DNA of 64,000 nucleotides from Bog-756 sp963704585 (GTDB lineage Bacteria > Actinomycetota > Acidimicrobiia > Acidimicrobiales > RAAP-2), in assembly GCA_963704585.1 (NCBI GenBank), contig OY969919.1:2604001-2668000 (forward strand), in the 5' to 3' direction. This document shows positions 50,616 through 59,197 of this stretch, piece by piece (positions within the stretch are counted from its first letter, which is position 1; every line of letters begins with the position of its first letter). The translations under genes were made by a program, and so were the position numbers. The notes below the pieces were generated by a model, which worked only from the letters and a program-made list of their open reading frames with translations, did no database searches and was not told where the DNA came from.

Positions 50616-52202
50616 ATGGAACGGACGCGGCAGTCAGTCGGTGGAGACGGACCGGAGCCGAGGCAGAAGCGATGGTCGGGTCACCGGATCGCGAGGTTGC
50701 GGCGCCGGCTGCGGTCCGTGTCGGTCTTCGGCCTGTCGCTACTGACTGTCGGCGCACTGTCGTTGCCGCTCCTGGCGACACCGGTGGTTGCTTCGGGACC
50801 CCCTCCGTCGGTGACCGCGGTCGTTGCGAACAGCGGTCCACTCTCGGGTGGGCAGCGGGTGACCGTCCTCGGCACCGGCCTCTCGAGCCCGACCGCGGTG
50901 CACTTCGGTCTCAATCTGGCCACCGTGCTGGCGAGCACGAACACGACGGTGACGGTGACGTCCCCGGTGGGGTCGGCAGGGACCGTTCACGTGTCTGTCA
51001 CCACGTCAAACGGAACGAGCTCGTTGACGAGCGCCGACTTGTACAGGTATGTGCAGGTACCGAGTCTCTATGTGGCGGACTCTGGCCTAGACGAGATCAC
51101 GCCAATCACCTTCGCAAGCCAGGTTCCGAGAGCTCCTATCGGCGTGGGTGGAACGCCGACAGCAATCGCGATCACACCGAACGGCTCGACGGCACTTGTA
51201 GTGGACAGTGGATCGGACGACGTCACTCCAGTCGATCTACCAACGGGAAGTCCAAGCGCGTCAATTTCCGTCGGCAGTGATCCGACGGCGATCGCGATCA
51301 CGCCGAATGGAGCGACCGCCTACGTGACGAACAGCGGATCGGGCACGGTTACCCCAATCGCGACCGCCTCTGGTACGGCGGGTACGCCGATCACCGTCGG
51401 GAGCGATCCAGCCGGCATCGCCATCACGCCAGACGGACAGACCGCGTACGTCGCGGTGAGAGGGACCGGACATGTCGTGCCGATCGCTCTGGGATCCGGC
51501 ACGCCCGGGACACCGATCGCCGTCGGCAGCCAACCGACGGGGATCGCGATCACGCCCGACGGTGCCACGGTGTACGTGACGGATGCAGGTTCGAACCAGG
51601 TGACACCGATCACGGTCTCGAGTGGTGCTGCCGGCACGCCCATCGGTGTCGGTACGACCCCTGTTGGCATCGCCGTCACTCCGAGTGGCCGCACTGCATT
51701 CGTCACGAACAGCGGTTCGGACAACGTCACGCCGATCGCCCTGCCGAGTGGCGCCGCCGGGACGCCGATCGGGGTGGGGAGTACTCCCATCGGAGTCGCG
51801 TTCACTCCCGACGGATTGACTGCTTACGTGTCCGATTCGGGCGAGGACGACGTGACGCCCGTCACGGTCTCGACGGGGACCGCCGGAACGCCGATCGACG
51901 TGGGGAGCGTCCCGCAAGGTCTCGCAGTTAGCCCCGACCAGGCGCCGACGGCGTCATTCACAGCGGTTCCCGCCGTTCCCGGGTCTGCATCGACGTTCGA
52001 CGCGTCGGCGTCCGGAGCCCCCGCTGGGACGATCGCCCAGTACGCATGGGACTTCGGAGACAGCAGCACCACCGTGACGAATTCTGCGACGGTGAGTCAC
52101 ACCTACCTGGCAGCTGGGCCAGTTCACAGCCGGCTTACGGTGACGGATTCGGCTGGTACATCGACGATCGACGACATTCGCAGGTCAAACCGTTTCGAAT
52201 AG
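50616..52202 (+). CDS. Secreted seven-bladed YVTN-type beta-propeller with IPT and PKD domains (C-terminus probably frame-broken)
   Basis: A 528-residue exported protein. A basic N-terminus is followed by a signal/TM segment (SVFGLSLLTVGALSLPLLAT), an IPT/TIG domain (SGPLSGGQRVTVLGTGL), seven 42-residue YVTN-like blades (e.g. SDPTAIAITPNGATAYVTNS), and a PKD domain (AQYAWDFGDSSTTVTNSATV). The end DDIRRSNRFE is out of phase with the PKD fold: removing one copy of a 7-bp tandem repeat at 52160-52173 would give TSTTFAGQTVSNSGANV, as in related PKD tails. ATG 50616 follows AAAGGGGCAGG. Probably a cell-surface structural or ligand-binding protein. Confidence 0.8.
   Translation: MERTRQSVGGDGPEPRQKRWSGHRIARLRRRLRSVSVFGLSLLTVGALSLPLLATPVVASGPPPSVTAVVANSGPLSGGQRVTVLGTGLSSPTAVHFGLNLATVLASTNTTVTVTSPVGSAGTVHVSVTTSNGTSSLTSADLYRYVQVPSLYVADSGLDEITPITFASQVPRAPIGVGGTPTAIAITPNGSTALVVDSGSDDVTPVDLPTGSPSASISVGSDPTAIAITPNGATAYVTNSGSGTVTPIATASGTAGTPITVGSDPAGIAITPDGQTAYVAVRGTGHVVPIALGSGTPGTPIAVGSQPTGIAITPDGATVYVTDAGSNQVTPITVSSGAAGTPIGVGTTPVGIAVTPSGRTAFVTNSGSDNVTPIALPSGAAGTPIGVGSTPIGVAFTPDGLTAYVSDSGEDDVTPVTVSTGTAGTPIDVGSVPQGLAVSPDQAPTASFTAVPAVPGSASTFDASASGAPAGTIAQYAWDFGDSSTTVTNSATVSHTYLAAGPVHSRLTVTDSAGTSTIDDIRRSNRFE
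51064..51945 (+). repeat. Seven tandem 126-bp repeats encoding propeller blades
   Basis: Each unit encodes about 42 residues of the pattern TNSGSxxVTPI-x6-GTPIxVGSxPxGIAITPDG. Blades 2-6 are the most alike, blades 1 and 7 diverged. Seven copies fit a closed seven-bladed propeller. Confidence 0.8.
52160..52173 (+). repeat. 7-bp tandem duplication (ATCGACG x2) causing a frame change
   Basis: Two adjacent ATCGACG units at 52160-52166 and 52167-52173 inside the PKD domain code. Seven extra bases shift the frame by one and lead to the stop at 52200-52202. In the unduplicated frame translation would continue about 25 more codons to a TAG near 52236. Confidence 0.65.
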
Positions 52203-52261
52203 CGGTGCCAACGTCGGCGACAGTCACCCGAGCGAATAGTTCTTCCGCCTGAGGTAGACTG

Positions 52262-54067
52262 TTGTCTCCAAACGCTGGTCAGGCCGAGGGAGGTGGGACG
52301 ACGGTCATCATCCCAGGATCGGACTTCACTCCGACGACGGCAGTGAGTTTCGGCACGAATCCCGCAGTTCCGAGCTTTACCGTAATCGATACCGATCGGA
52401 AAATCACCGCGGTGTCGCCGGCGGGGACCGGCACCGTCGACGTGACCGTGACGACGGTCGCCGGCACATCCGTGACGTCAGAAGCAGACCAGTTCACGTA
52501 CGCACCCGTCCCGACCGTGACGTCGGTCTCGCCATCGCAGGGTGCGGCGACCGGGGGCTCGACCATTGTCGTTTCGGGAACCGGTTTGACCGGAGCATCG
52601 CTCGTGTCGTTCGGTTCGAGCGCGGCGTCGTTCAGCGTCGACAGCGCCACGTCGATCACCGCGACCGTGCCGGCGGGCTCCCCCGGAACGGTTGACGTGA
52701 CAATCACGACACCAGGAGGAACGTCGAACACCTCGTCGTCTGACGAGTACACATACGTTGCCGCCCCCTCCGTCACGAACATCTCGCCAAACTCCGGACC
52801 CTCGGTCGGCGGCACCGACGTGACGATCACAGGGACCGGATTCATCGGGGTCTCATCGTCAACTGGTGTCCATTTCGGGTCGCCTGCGGCGACCGCTATC
52901 ACCGTCATGAGCCCCACGTCGATCACCGCAACTGCTCCGCCCGGCACGGCCGGCACGGTCGACGTCACCGTGACCGGCACGGGTGGCACGTCGCCCACGT
53001 CGCCGTCTGACGAGTACACCTACGTCGGCGGACCGACCGTCACAGCGATCTCACCGAGCTACGGTCCGACGGCCGGCGGCACGACCGTGACTATCTCTGG
53101 CACGAACTTCGTCGGCGTCTCGACCTCGACGGGCGTCATGTTCGGCTCGACTCCGGCGACCGGCGTCACCATCACGAACGCGACCTCCATCACGGCCACG
53201 TCACCGCCCGGAGCGGCCGGCACGGTCGACGTCACCGTGACCGGCATGGGTGGCACGTCGTCGGCCGGCCCGGGTGCGCGCTTCACGTACACGGCGTCGC
53301 CCTTGCCACAGCGCACCGGTTACTGGCTCGTGGCTTCGGACGGCGGCGTCTTCTCCTTCGGCGGCGCGGCCTTCTACGGCTCGGCCGGGAACCTCGTCCT
53401 CAACGAGCCTGTTGTGGGAGCGGCAACGACGCCGGACGGCAATGGGTACTGGTTGGTCGCATCCGACGGCGGCGTGTTCACCTACGGCGACGCGGGCTTC
53501 TACGGATCGACGGGCAATCTGGTCCTCAACGAGCCCATCGTGGGCATGGCCACGACCGCCGACGGGCGCGGCTACTGGTTGGTGGCAGCAGACGGCGGGA
53601 TCTTCGCGTTCGGTGACGCCGCATTCCACGGATCGGCCGGTGACCTGATCCTCAACAAGCCGATCGTGGGCATGGCCGCGACACCGGACGGCGGGGGCTA
53701 CTGGCTCGTCGCAACCGACGGTGGTGTCTTCGCCTACGGCGACACAGCGTTCTACGGCTCTGCCGGCAACCTCGCACTGAACAAGCCGATCGTCGGGATG
53801 GCGGAGGTGCCACAGGGCAATGGCTACTGGTTGGTCGCGTCCGACGGTGGCGTGTTCACCTACGGCGGTGCCGAGTTCTACGGCTCGACCGGCGACATGC
53901 GGTTGAACGAGCCGATCGTCGGGATGTCGGCCACGCCCGACGGGGGTGGCTGCTGGCTCGTCGCCTCGGACGGAGGGATCTTCTCGTTCGGCGACGCCGT
54001 CTTCTACGGCTCGACCGGTGCGATGGTCCTCAACAAGCCGATCGTGGGCATGGCTGCACTCGGATGA
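52262..54067 (+). CDS. IPT/TIG-domain and GYW-repeat surface protein, probably the C-terminal part of a split gene
   Basis: A 601-residue frame with four IPT/TIG Ig-like domains (e.g. TVTSVSPSQGAATGGSTIVV, SVTNISPNSGPSVGGTDVTI) followed by six 42-residue GYWLVASDGG repeats. It has no signal peptide and starts (TTG 52262) directly in the first IPT strand (SPNAGQAEGGGTTVIIPG), so it cannot be exported alone. It most likely continued the upstream propeller-PKD frame; stops and shifts between 52174 and 52262 now separate them. Either an assembly fault, a phase-variation-like break or decay. Acidimicrobial proteins with this order are usually surface-exposed. Confidence 0.65.
   Translation: MSPNAGQAEGGGTTVIIPGSDFTPTTAVSFGTNPAVPSFTVIDTDRKITAVSPAGTGTVDVTVTTVAGTSVTSEADQFTYAPVPTVTSVSPSQGAATGGSTIVVSGTGLTGASLVSFGSSAASFSVDSATSITATVPAGSPGTVDVTITTPGGTSNTSSSDEYTYVAAPSVTNISPNSGPSVGGTDVTITGTGFIGVSSSTGVHFGSPAATAITVMSPTSITATAPPGTAGTVDVTVTGTGGTSPTSPSDEYTYVGGPTVTAISPSYGPTAGGTTVTISGTNFVGVSTSTGVMFGSTPATGVTITNATSITATSPPGAAGTVDVTVTGMGGTSSAGPGARFTYTASPLPQRTGYWLVASDGGVFSFGGAAFYGSAGNLVLNEPVVGAATTPDGNGYWLVASDGGVFTYGDAGFYGSTGNLVLNEPIVGMATTADGRGYWLVAADGGIFAFGDAAFHGSAGDLILNKPIVGMAATPDGGGYWLVATDGGVFAYGDTAFYGSAGNLALNKPIVGMAEVPQGNGYWLVASDGGVFTYGGAEFYGSTGDMRLNEPIVGMSATPDGGGCWLVASDGGIFSFGDAVFYGSTGAMVLNKPIVGMAALG
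53318..54064 (+). repeat. Six tandem 126-bp GYW repeats
   Basis: Each encodes a 42-residue unit: GYWLVASDGGVFSFG, then a DAxFYGSxG segment, then LNxPIVGMAATPDGxG. Copy 1 has GG for GD and copy 6 has Cys for Tyr. The same unit recurs six times at 60350-61093. Likely blades of a beta-propeller (inference). Confidence 0.85.
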
Positions 54068-54109
54068 TGTGGCACGACGGACGGCGCCGGGAGACCGGCA
54101 CCTACCGCA

Positions 54110-55324
54110 TCACCAGGTCGGTTCGGTGACGAACGACGGATCGAGCGACTCGACGGACGGTGCACCGACGAGGCGGAGCGTGCGGTCGATGTCCTGGCGA
54201 AGCACCGAGAGGATCTTCGAGACCCCTGCCTCACCTGCCGCCGCCAGTGGATAGGCCCAGGCGCGTCCGATCATGGCGGCCTTCGCGCCGAGCGCGACCG
54301 CTTTGACGACGTCGGAACCGCGGCGGAATCCGCCGTCCACGAGCACTTCGACCTGGTCGCCGACGGCGTCGAGGATCTCGACGAGGGCCGGCAGCCCTGC
54401 CGCGACGCCGTCGAGCTGTCTCCCGCCATGGTTCGAGACGATGATCGCCGAGACGCCGGCGTCGACGGCGCGCTTCGCGTCCTCGGCCGTCACGATGCCC
54501 TTGCAGATCACCGGTCCGCCGAACTCCTCGCGCATCCACGCGAAGTCCTCCCAGAGCGGCGGCCGTGTGAGCCAGTACATGAGGGCCTCGCCCTCGGACA
54601 GACGCTTGCCGTCGAGCTCGATGCTCGACGCGTTGACCATTTCGAGCTGGAACCGGTCTCGCGCAAGGTCGAGCAGCCACCACGGATGGGCGATCGCCTG
54701 TGGCGCCATCCGGAGCATCGTGTCGCGGTCGAACGTGATCGGCGGCGAGATGCCGTACTTGTGATCGCGCTCGCGGTTCCCAGGCGTCTGCGTGTCCACG
54801 GTCACGACCAGCGCGCCGTAGCCGGCGTCGCGCGCTCGACCCACGAGCTGCTCCGCTCCGTCCCTCCCACCGAGGAAGTAGAGCTGGAACCAGACGGGTC
54901 CCGTTGCGGCCTTCGCCACCTCCTCGATGCTGTGACCCGACATCGAGCTCAAGGTGAAGATCGTTCCGGCCTTGCCGGCTGCACGCGCCCCCGCGACATC
55001 CCCCGACGGCTCCATCATCCGGGTGAACCCGACCGGGCTCAGCAGCAGTGGCATCGAGACCGGGGTGCCGAGCACGGTCGTCGCGAGCTCGGGTCCGGGG
55101 TCGCACCTGGTCACGCCCATGCGCGGGACGAACCCCAACGATTCGATCACCTCGCGGTTGGCGGCGAGCGTCCGCTCCTCGCCGGCGGCTCCGTCGATGT
55201 AGTCGAACACCGCGGGGGGAAGCCGTCGGCGGGCGAGGCGGCGCGCGTCGGCGACGGTGTTGAGCTTCCGGAGCGTCCGCTCGAGCCGCATGTCGGAAAG
55301 CGATCGCCTGGGTCGGTCGGCCAT
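54110..55324 (-). CDS. FMN-dependent alpha-hydroxy-acid oxidoreductase (lactate dehydrogenase/MftD-like)
   Basis: A 404-residue TIM-barrel flavoprotein. PPAVFDYIDGAAGEERTLAA is the family start, LLLSPVGFTRMMEPSGDVAG and VWFQLYFLGGRD the FMN side, and SAIIVSNHGGRQLDGVAAGL contains the catalytic His-Gly-Gly-Arg. VLVDGGFRRGSDVVKAVALG binds the FMN phosphate. It could be L-lactate dehydrogenase, mandelate-type oxidase or the mycofactocin-associated MftD; no mycofactocin genes are in view. ATG 55324 (MADRPRRS) chosen. Convergent with the repeat-protein gene; divergent from the P450. Confidence 0.88.
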   Translation of the reverse strand: MADRPRRSLSDMRLERTLRKLNTVADARRLARRRLPPAVFDYIDGAAGEERTLAANREVIESLGFVPRMGVTRCDPGPELATTVLGTPVSMPLLLSPVGFTRMMEPSGDVAGARAAGKAGTIFTLSSMSGHSIEEVAKAATGPVWFQLYFLGGRDGAEQLVGRARDAGYGALVVTVDTQTPGNRERDHKYGISPPITFDRDTMLRMAPQAIAHPWWLLDLARDRFQLEMVNASSIELDGKRLSEGEALMYWLTRPPLWEDFAWMREEFGGPVICKGIVTAEDAKRAVDAGVSAIIVSNHGGRQLDGVAAGLPALVEILDAVGDQVEVLVDGGFRRGSDVVKAVALGAKAAMIGRAWAYPLAAAGEAGVSKILSVLRQDIDRTLRLVGAPSVESLDPSFVTEPTW

Positions 55325-55525
55325 CAGAACGGCCACAGTAGGCACTGCGTTCACGCTCTGCCATTTCGTCGGGCCCGAGCCGAACGCAGCCGGCGAGCCG
55401 ACGCGCCGGTCGGGAGGTGCCGCCGATCCGATGAGCCGTGAGACACGGCCGTGCACCGTCATTGACGCCTGATGACGGGCTTCCTAGTGTGCGAAGAAGA
55501 GGTCGATCGCGACGAGGGGAGGGGA

Positions 55526-56734
55526 ATGGTCACGGTCATCGCCCACGAGCTCGAGCTCCCGATCTACGACCCGACCGGTGTCGACAAGGACGATCGGCTG
55601 GAGCTCATCGCCGCCGCCCGGAGCCGGCACTGGCTCGCCCGCACACCCCTCGGCTACGCGGTCACCCGATATGAGGATGCTGCGGCCATCCTGCGCGACC
55701 GGAGGTTCCACAACGCCCTCTCCCTTCTCCCGCAGATGCACGGGATCGAGGGGACCTACCTCGAGGATCGCCGCCCGTCGATCCTCGGCATGGAGGGGGA
55801 CGAGCACACCCGCCTCCGCCGGCTGGTGAATCCCGCGTTCACACCTGCAAGCGCGGATGTGCTCCGTCCGTTCATGCGGAGCGTCATCGGCGAGCTCATC
55901 GACCGTGTCGCACCGACCGGGCGGTGCGAGTTCGTCGCCGACGTCTGCGAGCCGTACCCGATCCCGATCATCTGCGAGCTGCTCGGCGCGCCACGCGAGG
56001 ACTGGCAGCTCTTCTCGCAGTGGGCCACGGACATCTTCCGGATCTTCAACCAGAACCTCGCCGAGGACCTCCCGGTGATCCAACGCGCATCGGAGGCGCT
56101 CGAGGCGTACGTGCACGCGCTGATCGACCGCCGCCGCAGCGAGCCGTCGGACGACCTGCTGAGCCGGCTGATCGCGATCGAGGAGGCCGGCGACCGCCTC
56201 GACACGGACGAGCTGGTCATGCTCGCCGAGGCGGTGCTCATGGCCGGGACGGACACCACCCGGAACCAGCTCGGATGCTGCATCGCGCTGCTCACCGCCC
56301 ATCCCGATCAGTGGTCGATCTTCGTCGGGCGGCCTGAGCTCGCCCCGCGGGTCGTCGAGGAGACCATGCGCTACCTCGGCGCGGTGCAGGCCACGATCCG
56401 CGTCACGTCGGAGGACATCGAGTACCGCGACGTCCTCTTCCCGCGGGGCACCCTCATCGGCGTGTCGCTCGCGGGAGCCAACCGCGATCCCGCCACGTAC
56501 GACGAGCCGGATCGCTTCGACGTGAGCCGCGAGCCGTCAGTGCAACAGATGACGTTCGGGTCGGGGATCCACCGCTGCCTCGGTGCCCCCCTGGCGAGGG
56601 CGGAGCTCCACGAGGCGCTCGTGCTCGTGGCCGAGCGGCTGCCCGGCCTCGAGCTCGACGGGACGATCGAGTGGAAGCCCGAGACGTTCGGGATCTGGGG
56701 ACCGGCCAGCCTGCCCCTGCGCTGGCACGGCTGA
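55526..56734 (+). CDS. Cytochrome P450
   Basis: A 402-residue bacterial class I P450. The heme loop is FGSGIHRCLGAPLARAE with Cys351, the I-helix is LMAGTDTTRNQLG (residues 239-250), and the ExxR pair is EETMRYLG (Glu279, Arg282). HTRLRRLVNPAFTPASAD is the C-helix. ATG 55526 (MVTVIAHELE) follows GAGGGGAGGGGA. Redox partners are absent nearby. It is divergent from the FMN oxidoreductase and followed by a ParA-like gene. Substrate unknown. Confidence 0.93.
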   Translation: MVTVIAHELELPIYDPTGVDKDDRLELIAAARSRHWLARTPLGYAVTRYEDAAAILRDRRFHNALSLLPQMHGIEGTYLEDRRPSILGMEGDEHTRLRRLVNPAFTPASADVLRPFMRSVIGELIDRVAPTGRCEFVADVCEPYPIPIICELLGAPREDWQLFSQWATDIFRIFNQNLAEDLPVIQRASEALEAYVHALIDRRRSEPSDDLLSRLIAIEEAGDRLDTDELVMLAEAVLMAGTDTTRNQLGCCIALLTAHPDQWSIFVGRPELAPRVVEETMRYLGAVQATIRVTSEDIEYRDVLFPRGTLIGVSLAGANRDPATYDEPDRFDVSREPSVQQMTFGSGIHRCLGAPLARAELHEALVLVAERLPGLELDGTIEWKPETFGIWGPASLPLRWHG

Positions 56735-56878
56735 GCCGCGCGGCGTCAGGGCTCGACCCGGGCGCACCGCCGAATTCTCGCTGGTCGGGTTCGCAAAGGG
56801 GTCGGCTATGTTCTCGACCGTGCGCCCCCTCGCGAGCAGCATCCCGATCCTCTTCGGCCCCGCCGGCGGTAGCTCACG

Positions 56879-57463
56879 ATGAACATCGTGGTCAGCAACG
56901 TCAAGGGTGGCGTCGGCAAGACGACGACCTCGATCTACCTCGCGGCCGCCGCGGTGGACCGCGGCTGGGATCCCGTGGTGCTCGTGGACTCGGACCGCCA
57001 GGCGTCCTCCGCCGAGTGGTACGACGAGCGTCCGATCGACGGGGTCGAGCTGGTCGAGGCGCCGTCGGAGCGCACCGTCGGCAAGGCCCTGGCCGGCAAC
57101 AAGGGGCTCGCCGTCGTCGACACCCCGCCCGGTGACGAGCGGATCGTGCGCGCGGCGATCGACCGTGCGGACGCGGTGGTCATCCCCACGCGGGCAGGAG
57201 GCGTCGAGTACTCGAGGGTTGCGGCGACCCTCGACCTCGTGGGGAGTCGGAGGCGCTGTGGCCTGGTGATCTGTGCTGCGAGGCTCGGGACGAACGACCT
57301 CGACGAGGCGATCGCCTGGTGGAAGGAGGCCAAAGTGCCCATCTGGGGCATCGTCCCCGAGCGGGTCGGGATCGCGTCGGGCCCCGAAGCGCGCCTCTAC
57401 CGCGAAGGGCTCGACCTCTACTCGTCGGTGTTGAAGCGGGCGGTGCGGAAGCGGGCGGCCTGA
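56879..57463 (+). CDS. Orphan ParA/MinD-type ATPase
   Basis: A 194-residue deviant-Walker ATPase. NVKGGVGKTTTSIYLAAAA is the P-loop with the signature lysine, LVDSDRQASSAEWYDERP the DxDxQ switch, and LAVVDTPPGDERIVR the Walker B. It is shorter than chromosomal ParA and lacks a ParB or an origin next to it. Small orphan ParA proteins position cargo such as carboxysomes, chemoreceptors or plasmids, or handle metal proteins. Start ATG 56879 with a weak Shine-Dalgarno. May be the second gene after the P450 (144-base gap). Confidence 0.85.
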   Translation: MNIVVSNVKGGVGKTTTSIYLAAAAVDRGWDPVVLVDSDRQASSAEWYDERPIDGVELVEAPSERTVGKALAGNKGLAVVDTPPGDERIVRAAIDRADAVVIPTRAGGVEYSRVAATLDLVGSRRRCGLVICAARLGTNDLDEAIAWWKEAKVPIWGIVPERVGIASGPEARLYREGLDLYSSVLKRAVRKRAA

Positions 57464-57500
57464 AGGCGCCAAGGTTCCGGCCCCGGTGAGCGCCTGACCG

Positions 57501-57893
57501 TCACTCGCTCAGCGCATCCGGGCCGCTCGGCACGTCGACTGCGTGCTCCCGGAGCACCTCGAGGGGCACGATCTCGAGCGCCCGCTCATGGGTGGACGCG
57601 AGCACCACATAGGCGGCCGCACCGTCGACGTGGGCGCGGTACCAGTTGACCGCGGTCACGCACCAGCGGTCGCCGGCAACGAGTCCCGGGAACCGGTACT
57701 GGGGCATCGGCGTGACGAGATCGTTGCCGATGGCACGTTGGTGCTCGAGGAACTCGGCCGTCACGACCGCGCAGATGGTGTGGCTCCCGACGTCCTCCGG
57801 GCCCGTGTTGCAGCAGCCGTCGCGGTAGAAACCCGTGACCGGATCGGAGCCGCACGGCTCGAGCGGCTCCCCGATGACGTTCATTTCGCTCAC
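57501..57893 (-). CDS. DUF2237 family protein
   Basis: A 130-residue DUF2237 protein. NVIGEPLEPCGSDPVTGFYR, DGCCNTGPEDVGSHTICAVV, TAEFLEHQRAIGNDLVTPMP and YRFPGLVAGDRWCVTAVNWY are near-consensus for this family. Its function is unknown; several conserved cysteines (CGSD, GCCNT) suggest metal or redox chemistry. Convergent with parA; 60 bases after the dehalogenase-like gene starts the same strand, so possibly co-transcribed. Confidence 0.87.
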   Translation of the reverse strand: MSEMNVIGEPLEPCGSDPVTGFYRDGCCNTGPEDVGSHTICAVVTAEFLEHQRAIGNDLVTPMPQYRFPGLVAGDRWCVTAVNWYRAHVDGAAAYVVLASTHERALEIVPLEVLREHAVDVPSGPDALSE

Positions 57894-57953
57894 GACGTGC
57901 AGTATCGCAGGCCCACCGACGACGCCCGAGGTGACCGGTGGGCGCCGCGCCGC

Positions 57954-58862
57954 TCAGGTCGAGCGGACGAAGTCGATCACCACTCGCGCGAGCTCGGGCC
58001 CGCGGTCCTCTTGGAGGAAGTGTCCACCGCCGGTGATCGTGGTGTGCCGCTGCCCGTTCGTACCCGGGATGCGTGCCTGCAGCGCGCGGTCGGAGCCGCC
58101 GGTGATCGGGTCCTGGTCGCTGAACGCGGTGAGGAACGGTTTCGTGAACTCGCCGAGGACCTCCCACGCCGCGCGGTTGGCGGGCGCCGCCGGATCGTCA
58201 GGTGAGATGGGCACGAGCGTCGGGAACTGGCGCGCACCCTCGGTGTACGTCTGGTCGGGGAACGGCGCGTCGTACGCGGCGATGACGTCTTCGGAGAGGT
58301 CGGTCGTGCAGCCGCCGTTCACGATCAGTCCGGTCGGGAAGACCTCGACCTCCTGTGAGAAGGTCAGCCAATTGAGGAACGCCTCACCGGGCTGTTGATC
58401 GCCGGTCGGGAGGAAGGTGTTCGCGGCCACGACCCGCGCGAAGCGGTCGGGGTGCTCGCCGACGAGACGGAGTCCGATGAGGCCGCCCCAGTCCTGGCAG
58501 ACGAGCGTCACGTCGCGGAGGTCGAGGCGGTCGAAGACGAGGCTTCGGACCCACTCCACGTGGCGCGCGTAGGTGTACTCCGTCCGCGGTGTGGGCTTGT
58601 CCGAGCGTCCGAAGCCGACGAGGTCCGGTGCGACCGCCCGCAGTCCGGCCTCGGTGAGCAGAGGGATCATCCTCCGATAGAGGAACGACCACGACGGCTC
58701 ACCGTGGAGCAGCAGGACGACAGTCCCGTCGCGAGGCCCCTCGTCGAGGAAGTGCATGCGGAGTGAGCCGCCGTCCTGGTCCGCGACGTCCGCATAGTGG
58801 GGCTCGAACGGGAAGTCGGGGAGCCCGGCGAAGCGCTCGTCGGGTGTGCGGAGGACCAGCAT
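57954..58862 (-). CDS. Haloalkane dehalogenase-like alpha/beta hydrolase
   Basis: A 302-residue hydrolase of the haloalkane dehalogenase type. LLHGEPSWSFLYRRMIP is the oxyanion loop, VTLVCQDWGGLIGLRL has the nucleophile Asp124 followed by halide-binding Trp125, DQDPITGG holds the likely acid and ITGGGHFLQEDRGPEL the catalytic His281. These place it in the DhlA/DhmA subfamily rather than in esterases (no serine nucleophile). It would hydrolyse C-halogen bonds of short haloalkanes. The natural substrate and induction are unknown. Confidence 0.88.
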   Translation of the reverse strand: MLVLRTPDERFAGLPDFPFEPHYADVADQDGGSLRMHFLDEGPRDGTVVLLLHGEPSWSFLYRRMIPLLTEAGLRAVAPDLVGFGRSDKPTPRTEYTYARHVEWVRSLVFDRLDLRDVTLVCQDWGGLIGLRLVGEHPDRFARVVAANTFLPTGDQQPGEAFLNWLTFSQEVEVFPTGLIVNGGCTTDLSEDVIAAYDAPFPDQTYTEGARQFPTLVPISPDDPAAPANRAAWEVLGEFTKPFLTAFSDQDPITGGSDRALQARIPGTNGQRHTTITGGGHFLQEDRGPELARVVIDFVRST

Positions 58863-59197
58863 CAGTGCGCCACCTCGAAGTCGTTGTCTCCGTCGATCGC
58901 AGGAGCATCGCCGGGCCTGGTCGGCGGCCTGACCCTAACAGGACCCTTGTCCAGGGAGTCTTCCTCCGGGCCGACGTCGGATCGGGTGCGGGTCGCCGAG
59001 GGCGCGACAGAACGTACGCGCCCCCTCCGGGACGCCTGGCCTGTTGCATTCGAGCAGGGCTTCCCCTAGGTTTCGCCCTGGTTGGAGGAGCCGCACGGGG
59101 GCAAGCAGGGGCACGCTGCGTCAGCCACACGCCAAGTCGGAACGGGAGGAGCGGACCCTCGGGTCCGTGCCGATCGAAGGTCTGAGGAGAGACGTAG
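58863..59197. other. Intergenic region upstream of the second GYW-repeat gene
   Basis: About 335 bases without a supported gene, between two divergent starts. It has a loose stem CAGGGC/GCCCTG near 59062-59087, and a GGGAGGAGCGGACCCTCGGGTCCG stretch split across a small hairpin just before the start. No riboswitch consensus was recognised; promoters for both genes should be here. Confidence 0.5.

Noticed and set aside
51064..54064. CRISPR-like regular repeats
   Set aside because: The 126-bp periodicity is in frame and codes for propeller and GYW repeats; there are no spacers.
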